Shown piece after piece: positions 12,885-24,200 of a DNA stretch of 64,000 nt. Source of the DNA: Parelaphostrongylus tenuis. Taxonomy: Eukaryota; Nematoda; Chromadorea; Rhabditida; Metastrongylidae. Below the pieces are notes generated by a model that was not told the origin of the DNA, searched no databases, and saw nothing but the letters and a program-made list of their open reading frames with translations. A program made the translations under genes and the position numbers. Position 1 is the stretch's first letter. Each line of letters opens with the position of its first letter. Location: the NCBI GenBank assembly GCA_019055375.1, contig JAHQIW010006216.1:22554-86553 (forward strand). The letters run 5' to 3'.

Positions 12885-13285
12885 ATCCTATTACAATAAT
12901 AATTTAATACTGATTCTGAGGTCTTCATAGAAGAGCTATTAACATCTACTACAGCTAGCTCACCTCCCCATTCATTCCGCCTGTGACGATGAGGGTTCTG
13001 TAGTACTCTGTGGCGGGTAGAAGTAGCAGCGATGACGAAGATGATGATAAGGTACCAACTATGGTTGAACGTGGACAAATCGAGTCCACATTCATTTCCT
13101 ATCACTAAGGAGAAACGTGTTGAAGAAAAACGAAGTAAGAGTTCGAGAAAAAGGAGAAATAAAGAAAAAATGTCGTGCAGTGAACGACTGCTGGGCACCA
13201 AATAGAGGCTCAATCTAACTTTACTGACTAATTAGATGGAGATAGAAACGAAACATAATAACGGTATGCAATAGACAACAAGCAA
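12885..13285 (+). other. Acidic/basic low-complexity open stretch, possibly not a gene
   Basis: At 13018-13060 a TAG acceptor-like site precedes a run encoding SSSDDEDDDK, then lysine/glutamate-rich sequence with stops. It could be a stray exon, but nothing upstream or downstream joins to it. It is simple AAG/GAT-rich sequence just beyond the 3' end of UTP23. Confidence 0.25.
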
Positions 13286-13290
13286 ACAAT

Positions 13291-16203
13291 CTATCCAGCT
13301 GATTCGCCAGATTCCACTGGAACAGTCTGTTTTCGTCTGGATCGTCGCTTTCTCCTACCTTTTACAGACGGGTCTTCCGCTTTCTTGATTGAAACGACTT
13401 TCTTTTTCTTGCAAGAAAGTGGATTAGGACCCTATAATAGTAATTAACATATTGGAATGTATAAGAATACTTCTTGATTCACCAATTTAGTAGCAGTCAT
13501 CCTGATATAACTATATATGCGAGATCGTTGAGTGATAAAGCAAAAGCTTGAATCTTGGATGAAAATTGAACCCAGTTCTCACCCTTTTCGGGAGCGCCTG
13601 TTAACCACTGCACAACCGAGACCACTGGCATTGCTCCCGGAAAAGGTGAGACGCGGGTCCAACTGCTATTTAACTTCCATAGTTTTGCATATCATAGTGC
13701 TACAACAACATCAGACTCCTACCTTTCGTTTCGAGTGTTTTCTTAAGACCACGCTCAAATTTCAATACGCCGGATAATCACTTTTTGAGCCACGCATGTG
13801 GTCTGTTATATGGGGCTGACTTATAGAGCTTGATACATGTGTGACTATCTAGCATGTCGAAATTTGAGCGTGGTCTTAAAAAAACACTCGGAACGCAAGG
13901 TATGATACATTAAAGATACCAGCCAAAAGCAAGCGAGTGCACAACAATGCCCATTCAGTGATAATTCACTTAATGGACGGTGTAATATGTTCGTCGTTGC
14001 CTACTCTTAGATAAGGAACTGAAAGCCCCGGAAGATTGGCAAAAGACGAAAGGGTACCGCCCGAGTGACGAGACTGTCAAGGTCGAAACATATGTGTCGA
14101 GCTCCTACCTTTATTTTGTGCTTTTTGATTCTGACAAATGGCTCGCCAAATACTGCCGCTTTGATAGCTTTCAAAGTGTCGATATCATTATCATGTCCCT
14201 TCATCTCTGCTACATCTTTGGAAGCCTGGAAGAGAGGTCATGTCAAGTTTATGACTGCTGCATGCGATAGGTAGATAGATGAGATGATACCTGTGAAATA
14301 CGATCGAGAAGAACTGCATTGTATTTTATATAAATGATAGGTGTACCAGCGATAGCACGGAGTTTGTCCGCAAGAGAGTCATCCTGGAAATACCGCTAAT
14401 TAAGCTACTAAGCTGAAGGCGCGCGAACGCGCGCCCGTATCGTTTTCGGTAAAGGTCGCGGCGAGACGGTAAGGAAAATAGCGGAATAAGTACAACAAGG
14501 TCCTTATCGACGTCTTACGAAATAGAACCTGTGGTAAAAGTCGATAGGAGCTGGTACAAAACCTCTAATTGTTTGGCTGCAGTGGGAACAATGAAATAAG
14601 CCAGAAATGATCAACCAATTGTAAATAGCATATATGGGTTCTTTCTGATCATTCGGGGAAAAATGAAAAACCGACCTCAATCGCTGCAGAATTTTGTCAG
14701 GAATGTTAGCGATCATTCGCAAACTTAGATTTTGGCTAGAACCCCACGTGGCCGGTTTTTCGAAACACTTTGTTATAACGCTGTAAAGTCCAAACAACTC
14801 TATGCCTCAGACGCTCATATTTCTCACCGGACGAGCTCCTATCGAATAATTTCTAATAGTCCAAAGAAAGACCTCTGTCCGGCGAGAAATATGCGTGTCT
14901 GAAGCCAAGAAATCTTCTCCTTTAGCAACGTCAAAAAAAGGCTTTTTCGAAAACCGGTGACGTGAGGCTGTAGCGAAGTCTCAGCTCTCGAATGGTTACC
15001 AACACTCCCATGAAAAATTCCTCTCCAGCGAATGAGTCTCGCTTTTTATTTGTCCCCTTATAATCAGAAAGAACCGCTATTTTTTTTGTTATCCCGCAGC
15101 TCAGAGTTCAAATCGGACACACTGCCCGATCCTGAGTTCTGTGCTCAATGAACGAACAAACTTACATTTGTAGCAATAATATATCTGGCATCTTTCTTGG
15201 CAGCACGACGAGCAAGATGAGCTAAGCATTCTGCTGGTGTACGACATGGTGTGTGTGGACACATATCCACAATAAACTGACGACAAATCACAAGTGCACC
15301 ATATACGGGAGGACCCAGCGCTTCTAAATGTTCGATAACTCTAACAGAAAGTTTGCCTCATTCATGAAAAAGATAAAGACTTTGAAAAAAATGAATAAGG
15401 ACACGGGGCGCGCCTATAGCAGTGGCTCGAAGTGTCTGCGACGTACATGTGGTCGATGGCTCAATACCACGCCGAAAGCTCAGCAAGCCTTCAAGCTATG
15501 GTGGCAAGCATGCCTGTTCTATTCAAGACGTCAGTATTAGTACTCTATTATTGTTGTAATAGAATATTAGGAGTGAGTTATGCAGTGGTTGAAGGTTTCC
15601 TGCAGCACACATGCTCAGTGGTTCGATCTCGCCCTAGAGCTCACCAAGCCTTTCTCCCTCACAAGGTCGGCCAATCGCTACCAGACTTGTCTGGAGGTAT
15701 AGCCATAGATCGGCAGGCTGAAAGGTCGGTAGACTACAGCAAGTCAATGTAAGGGCCAGATATGCATTCAATCACCTCTAACGATGCTCTACTATAGTGC
15801 ATCAGATGCTGGCATGTCTCTCAGGGACTGATAACGCCGGTAAGCTCCATCCTCGTGCGCTTTGTAAGAAATGATCAAATTCATGAACGGATTCCACCAT
15901 AGTAGTTTAAAATCAGAGTAAACTGCTCACCTAGCTCTGCTAGAACACATTTAGTGGTTACAATCTCCACGTCCCCACACAAGTATTTCGGTAGTTGTTC
16001 CCGTAGGTTGATCTTATTCGCCAGAGCCGCATTACAAAATGTGCCATCAACCAAGACTCTACAATTGTAAGAAAACTGATGCCGCTAGGAAATCCGGCGA
16101 AAGACAATGAGATGAAGAGATACCTGAATGGGGCGACAACGTTATAGTTGTATTTGAAAAACGTTAGAATTCGGTTCGCTCTTTTTATCCTCTTCGCTTT
16201 CAT
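13291..16203 (-). CDS. UTP23: UTP23 homologue, PIN-domain small-subunit rRNA processing factor
   Basis: UTP23 is a nucleolar protein of the early 90S pre-ribosome needed for 18S rRNA maturation. Six exons in transcription order are 16203-16124, 16058-15931, 15323-15166, 14383-14291, 14225-14109 and 13431-13291. All phases join and give 238 residues (human about 249). Exon 1 is the basic N-terminus (MKAKRIKRANRILTFF). Exon 2 starts the PIN fold with VLVDGTFCNAALANK, REQLPKYL and TTKCVLAEL. Exon 3 carries the cysteine/histidine segment (ICRQ, DMCPHTPCRTPAECL) and YIIATN. Exon 4 matches the PLMFI-like strand (GTPIIYIKYNAVLLD). Exon 6 holds the family signature GPNPLSCKKKK and a basic tail. A TTTCAG acceptor at 16230-16231, 26 bases before the ATG, suggests spliced-leader trans-splicing. 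Intron 5 contains a hammerhead repeat on the opposite strand, intron 3 a foldback element, and intron 2 a SINE-B. Confidence 0.93.
13525..13700. repeat. SINE-A copies facing each other
   Basis: A minus-oriented B box complement (AATTGAACCCAG at about 13565) is followed by a plus-oriented B-box-like GCGGGTCCAACTGC near 13655. This gives an inverted pair just upstream of the hammerhead repeat. Confidence 0.5.
13727..14108 (+). mobile_element. Hammerhead-ribozyme repeat (composite, inverted start)
   Basis: A truncated minus-strand unit (13727-13848) abuts a plus-strand unit starting at 13861. The boundary word GAAATTTGAGCGTGGTCTTA occurs at 13861 and its complement at about 13747-13766, so the DNA can form a long hairpin. 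The plus unit continues to the ribozyme at 14059-14102. The element lies in intron 5 of UTP23, antisense to that gene. Confidence 0.7.
14059..14102 (+). ncRNA. Hammerhead ribozyme, mutated core
   Basis: GCCCGA stem I is followed by GTGACGA (C3 of the core changed to G), stem II GACT/GGTC, GAAA at 14085-14088, and a stem III region CATATG. The expected cleavage triplet reads GTG, which breaks the NUH rule. Two core defects make it almost certainly inactive. Confidence 0.7.
14636..15087. mobile_element. Complete foldback element with long terminal inverted repeats
   Basis: The left end at 14636 begins GGTTCTTTCTGATCATTCGG and continues through AAAAACCGACCTCAATCGCT and CCCCACGTGGCCGG. The right end reads the complement of the same string (ACCGGTGACGTGAGGCTGTAGC, interrupted here, then ATAATCAGAAAGAACC). 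Arms are about 115-130 bp with roughly 200 bp between. No ORF is present, so it is a non-autonomous DNA element. It sits in intron 3 of UTP23. Confidence 0.7.
15420..15860 (+). repeat. tRNA-derived SINE-B copies
   Basis: A short copy (15420-15515) and a longer copy (15565-15860) both lie on the plus strand. The longer one shows a B box GGTTCGATCTC, then CAAGCCTTTC, CAGACTTGTCTGGAGG and the 3' motif AAGGGCCAGATATGCATTCA. It lies in intron 2 of UTP23. Confidence 0.7.
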
Positions 16204-16419
16204 CTTCACTATTTCTTTCCTTTACTCTGCTGAAATCAAATCACAGGGTTTTTGGACATAAACCACTTGGTTTGTTAGTAAGAGGTAATTCTCCAAAACA
16301 ACAACGTATTAGCACAGAAAACCAAGAGGTTCATTTCTACGAGGGTAACTACAGACATGGAATGTTACAATAGAATCCAACGTCATGAACGTTGAGAAAT
16401 GGATTTCTAAAGATGCTAA

Positions 16420-16760
16420 GTGATACGCAAAACATTCGACCCGGCGGGAGTTGATCCCGAATTTCACCCGTGTCGGAGCACGTGCTACCCCTACACCACC
16501 ATGGCCATCGCTCAGCTACCACTTTTTTCTCGATATATCGTATCGTAGCTATCATCGATCAACCCGCTGTTAGGTTAGTGTGGTAAGCACATATCCGCAT
16601 CAAACATGCTAAAAACTGACAGTTACTGGATATTTATAGTCTACGAGATTTATGGGTGAAACCTCCGGCGTGGGAGCAACGCAGGTTCAAACCCGCTTGA
16701 AGTCTAATGCTTAGCATATCACTCAGCATCCTTAGTCAGAACATCAAAACACTGCCATGA
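16420..16760. repeat. SINE-A copies upstream of UTP23
   Basis: A minus copy has the complemented B box GAGTTGATCCCGAA near 16450 and the complemented A box near 16490. A plus 3' part at about 16665-16750 ends in GCATATCACTCAGCATCC. Confidence 0.65.
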
Positions 16761-17029
16761 CAGCAATAAAATAAAGGAAAATTTCTAGTTGGAAAATGGC
16801 TAAGTACGAAAGAATTTGGTAAGATAGACCTTATATACACAAGACGTACTTGTTTCTTGACGCACTCGATCAGTTCATTGAACTCCTTAAGCACAAGCGT
16901 CTTTCGTTATTCTCTCCGCTTGTTTCGCAACACAAGAACCGTATGCAGTCGCCTACAAATCTCTAAATCTCGTCGAGAATTTAGAAGAGAAAAAAAAAGA
17001 AAAGAGTGGAAAGAAGGAAAAATTTATGG

Positions 17030-17745
17030 GTACATTTCGGTCATAAGAGGACAAATGAAAAACCGACCTCAGTCGCTGGACAGGAACCTTTCATAGGAGT
17101 GTTAGTGATCATTCAAAAGCTTATTTTTTCTAGCTACACCCCACGTTGCCGGGTTTCGAAAAAGCATGTTTTCTTGACGTTGTTACAGAAAATCCTGGCG
17201 CTACAAACGCGCATATTTCTCGCCGGACAGAGCTCCTTTTTTTTCTTTGAAAGATTAGTAACATTCGATAGCGTAATGTTTGCTGATTCCAACGTTGTCC
17301 TTATATACTGAAAAGACCGCTTCTCTGTAACGCAGCACGTAAGATAAGTTGAATTCGCTTGTCCGATCAAAGAGGTCTCTGGCTAATTCACGTGCCGCTG
17401 GGTAAGGCGGCACATGCGCTGAAGCGATGTCGAAAGAGCGGTCCAGAATCGATCAGTTATCGCGTCAGCGCACGAGGCCGCCTTGCGAAATCATTCTGTC
17501 ACCTGCTGCGTTGCAGAGAAACGGTCTTTTCAGGATATAAGCACAGCGTTGGAATCAGCAACGATTACGCTATCCAATGATTACTTGTGGTCCAAAAAAG
17601 GAGCTCTGTCCAGCGAGAAACATGCGAGTCTGAGTCTAGTTTTAAAACCGGCTACCTGGGGCTGTAGCTAGAAATTACAGCTTTCGCATTGTTACTAACT
17701 CCCCTAAAAAAATTTCCTCTCGAGCGAAGAAGAGATCAGTTCTTC
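17030..17745. mobile_element. Foldback element, longer variant
   Basis: The left arm starts at about 17033 (GGACAAATGAAAAACCGACC) and the right arm ends near 17740 with complementary words (CTGGGGCTGTAGC, TTTCCTCTCGAGCGA). The internal part (17300-17600) contains a segment GCACAGCGTTGGAATCAG that recurs in the tandem copies at 28.1-28.7 kb. No coding capacity was recognised. Confidence 0.6.
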
Positions 17746-18215
17746 ACTAGTAGAAAAAAACCAATTAATGTACTCGCCTGAGGAGTGCACTGAAGAAAGC
17801 TCGGAACAAATCTCAATAGACGCCTTTCATTTGGCATAACACCTCAGCTAAATAGAGACGATGTATTGATCTCTTATTCTAGAGACAAATTTAATAGGTA
17901 ACCAAATGGGGCCTTTGACAGCATAAAAAACTCCACGGTGTTGATCAATGAATATTTATTCAATATAACTTTCAAAACAAAGAAATTATCAGGCTATCAG
18001 ACAAGTGAATGCCACGAATGAAAATCGGAATGTAAGTAGAGGCTGTGGAACAATTGAGGAGAAATAAAATGGCACTTCATCGATGGTTCCTCAATATAGT
18101 AAATATCTCGTAAATTACAATAAACTGCATTACATGAAATTTGATTGCAACATAGACTTCTCGCACGAAATAATCCTTCATCAAGTAACATCTAACATAA
18201 GTCATTCAACCGTAA
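17746..18215. other. 3' flank of prx-3
   Basis: No gene is seen. On the minus strand an AATAAA polyadenylation hexamer lies at 17955-17960, about 260 bases after the prx-3 stop, and may serve that gene. Confidence 0.45.
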
Positions 18216-18219
18216 AAGA

Positions 18220-21200
18220 TTAAATTGTTTTGAAAACAAAATTGGCATACTGATGGACATCCGACGAACAGAGACCATTCTGGAGTGGGGAATCGAAGTG
18301 AGTCGAAGATATAAAGTGAAAAACATCAGGAAAAGAAGACAGGAGTTTAGCAAGCGGCATTGGCTCCAATGGCATCTTCTGCAATGAAACTGTTAATCAT
18401 CCTGACACAGCTCTTCTAAAACTTGAGTAATTGAACCTGATTCTGACCAGCACTTAGGAATATTCAAAAAACTCGGGATATCTGAATTACTTACAGTAGA
18501 TCCAATTCTATTAGAAAAGTTATTCCGAATATACCCACAGCGCTAAGTGGCATGCTAGACTTCAACCACGGGTGGGCAGTTGAACCCACGTCTTCTTTCC
18601 AGAGTCGTGTGCTAATCACTGACACTTACTGGAGCTACTGTTCCATCACTCCTTACGCCCCACTAGTAGCTATACAGTTACAGCATGATAACACCGCTAT
18701 GGAAAACGATAAAATTGCAGATTTCTCTGTTCATTTGGACACTTCATGGAAAAAATGGGTTCTTTCCGGTTATCCGGGGACAAATGAAAATTTTCAAGCA
18801 TTCGCTGGCCAAGAATTTTTCACAGGAGTGTTAGTAATCATTCGAAACTTGAATCTGTCGTCAGCCGCGAAACGCAATCGCTTTTTCAGATATCTTTTAT
18901 AACGCTGCAACATTCAAAATAATGTTCACACGACCGTGCGTTCTTTTTCCTTACTCGCTTATATTTCACTAAACAAAACTCCCTTCTTAGAGTGCGAGTA
19001 CTCTTTCGATGGCACAAGTCTCGAGCGACTCAAAAATGTGTTTGCTTTTTGGAAAAGCTCATTTGATAGCGCTGCAGGAGAAAGAAAGAAACATTGTGTT
19101 TTACATCCACATACGACAGAACTCTTTCTTCAGACTACCAGTAATCATTCGATAGTGTGAATTTTAATGATTTCTACAATGTGCTTATTTTTGGAAAAAC
19201 CATTTCACTGCAGTGCAGCAGGGAAAATAAGATCGAGCTTCACATATTCGGTGCGCTTGTTTACCGGCTAATCTACGGGCTGGGAGTGGGGGCGGGAGAA
19301 GGCGGGGCGATTGATCGATGCCCTGACCGTTAGAGATGTGGGGTGCAACTTGTTGTTCAATTGGGAATTTTTGCTCCGTTCCCAAACAAACTCCACATTA
19401 AACATTGACCCAGACACCACGAGATTTTCTCTAAACGTTCATATGCTTTCAGAGCATCCAGCGAATTGAACGCATGATAAAATGTAAGCGTGCGGCGGGT
19501 CGAAACAAATTTATTTCGTATGCTACATGGTTGCTAAGACAAGTCTTTTCGAAAAATGGTCACGTAGCGCTGTAGCCGGAGGTTTAAGGTTTCGAATGAT
19601 TATTAACACTCCTATGAAAAATTCTTGTTTAACGATGACGCTGACTGTTCATTTGGTCACGGATGATCGAGACGAACCAGAAGCTGTGAATAAACGCCTT
19701 TGTTTTCATTGGAAGAAAAAAACAATATTCTTGTGATTCTTGTCGAAAAACCGCGACGTGAGTAGACATTATTGGAAGTGATCTATAACAGTAAGTTTGC
19801 TTAGTGATGTGCAAAACTTTTGAACCCGAATTTCACCGATGCCAGGGACGCGTAATACCATTGAACCATCTGAACCACCGCTCTACAAGCACCCTTTCGA
19901 CAACACAATCATGCGTCTCTTGTATGGGTTAACTCCGATTTAACTCCTGCTTGAGATCAAAAGTTCTGTACATCACTCAGCATCCTTAGCTACGTAATCA
20001 TAACATCACAACACCACTATAAAAATGGTGAAATAAGAACAATTCTTCGAACTGTGGTTTAAAAACTTTAGCTCCTTAGTATTTTGTTTGAGCAGTCATC
20101 ACGACTCGAAATTTCAAAATGCCTGGTAGTCATTTTGAGCCACGCATGTCAGTGATAGTGTGGGGACTGGAGCTACCACAGAGATTAGCAAAAGACGAGA
20201 AAAGGTAACTGCCCGACTGACGAGATCGCAAGATCGAAACACGTGTATCGAGCTCTACAAGTCAACCCTTATTGACAGACCACTGACATGCGTGACTTAA
20301 GAAATGATTACAAGCATCTTGAAATTTGAGCTATGGTCTTAAGAAAACACTCGAAACGAAAGTCATCACAGCATTTTTTTTTCACTGCGCGGAACCCATT
20401 ACTTCTAGCATTCAATTCGTTATTCGTTTTCTTTTTGAGCGGCGTAGAGTACTGGTTGAGCGAATCTCCCTACAACCTAGAGGTTATCCTTGTTGTGGCG
20501 CAAAGTAGGACGTTGTTGTTGACTGCCGAAGAGAGCTGGGAGGGGGAAAGGGTGGGGTGGAGCTCGGCACCACTCGTGCCGTGAAAAGCATCACAACCAC
20601 CCCACTAAGGCGCCCCTGGTTTAAAAACACAAAAAAAAATAATTTCCTATCCAAACCGGCTCGCCGTTACGGTAGCGGACGAAAATTAATTCTCTGCACG
20701 TGTGAAATCTTCAACTCTTCACATACTCTAACCACCAGCAATAATCGAAAGATGATTATGATCGCGAATGTGCAACCAGGATCGCGGTACATTAGCTACA
20801 TAACTACTTAGAAAAATGACGCCAGAGATTCAGCTTCGATAGATCTTACTCGCATTCTGTCCTTTTCCTACGGCGTGGCACGATATGAAACACAACTATA
20901 GGGATTCTGAGATATCAACAACCAAGAAGCGCATTTCACACTGTATTTTAGATGAGAAAAAATCCTAAAAGAACGATATGATGTTCAAGAGTCCCTACAG
21001 TGACGAGGACCTACCGGGCTACTTTTGCGCGCGACAGAGAGAAAATGGAAGGCATGCAGGTGTCTGCTTAAGTCACTCATCGATATACGGGACGAAACAT
21101 GATAGCTTACCATGAAAGAAGAATAGGTGGTTATTGGAAAATAAAGTATTGTGATTTCAATGAGGCTCCAGATCACTGGGCATGATGCATCTTTGTGCTT

Positions 21201-24200
21201 CACAAATCAATTCCGTTGCCGAGTGTTGCTGTGGTAGTACTGACAGAGTGAAAACAGGGCTGATAGAACGACAAAGAAAAGCCCTCGTCTGGTGGTGATG
21301 GAGAGTGCATAAGCTTCGCTGAGGAGAGGGGAGAGATATTCGCGATTAAAGACTAGCCGAGTTTCATGTCTCAATCATAGCCTATCCCTGTAATTCAACC
21401 TGACAAATGTTGAAAATAAAGTATGAAGCTTTCTGAGTCGATCGGTCCCTACGAGATGTGCATGCATTAGATATCATCAAGCTCGCTTGGGACTGATCGA
21501 GCCTTTACAATATGCATATCTGGCCTTTACAATATCATGACTCTCGGTGTTCTACCGGTTTGTCAAGTCAGTGCTGTTATCCTCCCAGACAACTCTGGTA
21601 CTGATTCGCGGACTTAGAGATATGGAAGGCTTGTTGAGCTTTGAGAGTGGGATCGAACCATCTATCACACATGTGCCGTAGAACAACTCTAACTACAGCG
21701 CCAAACGCTCCTGTGATATAATTTGAGCCATAATGTTGCACAAAATATACTTACATGAACTGCTGCAGTGAAGTAGAAATCAACCAGACTTGAGAGTGTT
21801 TCAGAGAATTCTTTCGACTCTATTGAATTCACCAAACGAGTTAGAAGTTTCATGACACCATCTTGAGAACTCTTCTGAAAAAAAAATTGGGACTGGAAAT
21901 AAGCACGAAAAACATGAAAGTTAAAGAAATACATCAGCATCAGAGAGTGGAGCAACCAAGTCGGAATAGAAGCTCGAATTTAGCATCGATAACCGACGAT
22001 CGCCAAGATTCAGAACATCGCGTATCTTCTCCTTATCGACATGGTCAGTCAATGAAATTGTTGAGCAAATTTGGTTGCAGATATCCTCAATCACATCCAA
22101 CAATTTCGCAACCCCTAAATAGAAAGAAGTTTATTACGATGTTGTAATTGTATAACCGAAATGCTGAGTGATATGCGAAAATTACGACCCCAAACAGGTG
22201 CCTAACCCGCGTTACACTCATAGCTGAGGATCGTTCGTGCTACCACTACATCATCGAGACAGGCCACCGCTCAGCAAACCACTCTTTAGATTCTTTGGTA
22301 ACCGCAGTTGTCAGCAACCAACCGTCAGGGGGCTTGATCTGGTCACATATCAGTAATGAAATCACTTAAGCTGACAGCTACTGGATGTATATAATCCACA
22401 ACGATTTTTTTACAGCTCTTACAGTAGTGTTCTTGATTGTAGACAGCTTCAATGCCTCAGAATCGAAGAACGAATCCTAGCAGAGGCTGGCCTCTGTGGC
22501 GCAGTGGTAGCACGCGCACCCTGACATGGGTGAAACTCGGGTAGAACTCTGTCTAATGTTCAACAGTTTGCATTTCACTCTGTCACTCAGCATCCTTCGC
22601 TGTCTCGAAACTATTCAGGCTCAATTACAGACGTACAGAGAATGTTTCAATAGTCAACTATCAATCAACATTCAAAGGATTTGTAGCTATGAAGTAAAGA
22701 GGATTTAGTAGAATATCGCCTGTAGTCACCATCTTCTGACTGCTTATGTTACATCGCAGCTGCTAAAGAGTTATGTACATTTGCAGAGTTACAAAGACGC
22801 TCACCAGTGACCGTAAAGTACTGGATACACTCCATGAAAACTTTTCTATTCGCAGCAATACTGCTTGCTTCAGCCGATGATGCTGAACACCGTACGGAGG
22901 AGTTCAGGCCAAAATAGTCCGCTATATGAGACTTAGCCGAACTTATCCTGCAAAGGAAAGGAGCACTTTGTCTAAACAAATAAACTAGCGAATATTTCGA
23001 TGGTACCAGGATTTCGATGGAGGTCTTCTCAAACTGAGAACACACATCTGCCGCCAAGATTGATATCTGAGTTTTGAGGGTTAGCATCAGTAAGGAATAC
23101 GAATACGCTATAGCAATTATCCGAGCAATGCTGAACACCTGAAAAGAATTCCTCATCTACCGCTTCAGTAACAGTGTTATGATGCTATATCTATGTATCC
23201 AAGAATCCTGATTGATATACGAAACCCTCGACCCCAGGTGTCTGCCGGGCTGTTCCGAAGGCGTGTGCTAACTGCTGCACTACTGAGGCTCCCCCTATTA
23301 CTCTATCGGGGTACGGAAAAAGCCGCAAGCAGCTTCGACTCCCCCTTGCCTGAGGTCCGAAATTTTGCAAATCAAAATTTATGTAAGTTCGTGTTCGTTT
23401 TGCTTTCTAATGTGATTTTGCAATGAATTACATAATTTGGTACCGTTCAATGCGCATTCTCTCGAGATCATTTTGGTATACAACTCGCCTATATTTGCTT
23501 CAAGATGGAGCGTGTCTTGGGAACAAATTCCCTAGCTACTCATGCAGATTTGTGCGCAGGGAATGTGCTAATGAAGCGGTGAGAAAGCTTAATGGAGCTG
23601 GGCGATGATACGATTGCAGAAGGAAATGCTTCTAGGCTTCGGTCATTTCTTGTGGCACTCACTTCGACCACAATCAGACCTTACCTAGTTCATGTAGAAT
23701 GTTGGTGATGGCCTTGAAACAACATTCAAACTCTTCGGCTAGGACTAATCATGTTATTGAGGGATTCTGTTCGACCATCTCAAGGACAGCTTGACGATCA
23801 AGTTCCTGTGGACGACCCGAGCGCGACTGATCCTTCAGACTGTTCTCTTCCGCTTTGAATGTTGCTAACCACTTCCTGCCGTCCTTTCTGCAACCGTACC
23901 ATCACCCCAAGCTTCACCATTATTGCGCGCCGCTTCACTAAGATTTTCCCTCGCGCGCCATTTGTTCATGAGTAGCAAGAGATTTTGTTCCAAAAACAGC
24001 TCCATCTCGAAGCAAATATGGGCAAGCTGTATACCAAAATGTTTGCAAGAAAATGGGCAATTGAACGATACCAAAATCATGCAATTTCTTTGCAAAAATC
24101 ATATAAAAAACGGGCACGAATTTTTTTTTGGAAAACCTATCATTTATCATCCTTGGATGTTAAGAACTCACAAGGGCTACATACAATAAAACTGTGTCAT

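Noticed and set aside
12767..13213. 148-codon minus-strand ORF with a hydrophobic start
   Set aside because: Half of it is a SINE-B shadow and the rest is the complement of lysine-rich simple sequence. There is no homologous motif.
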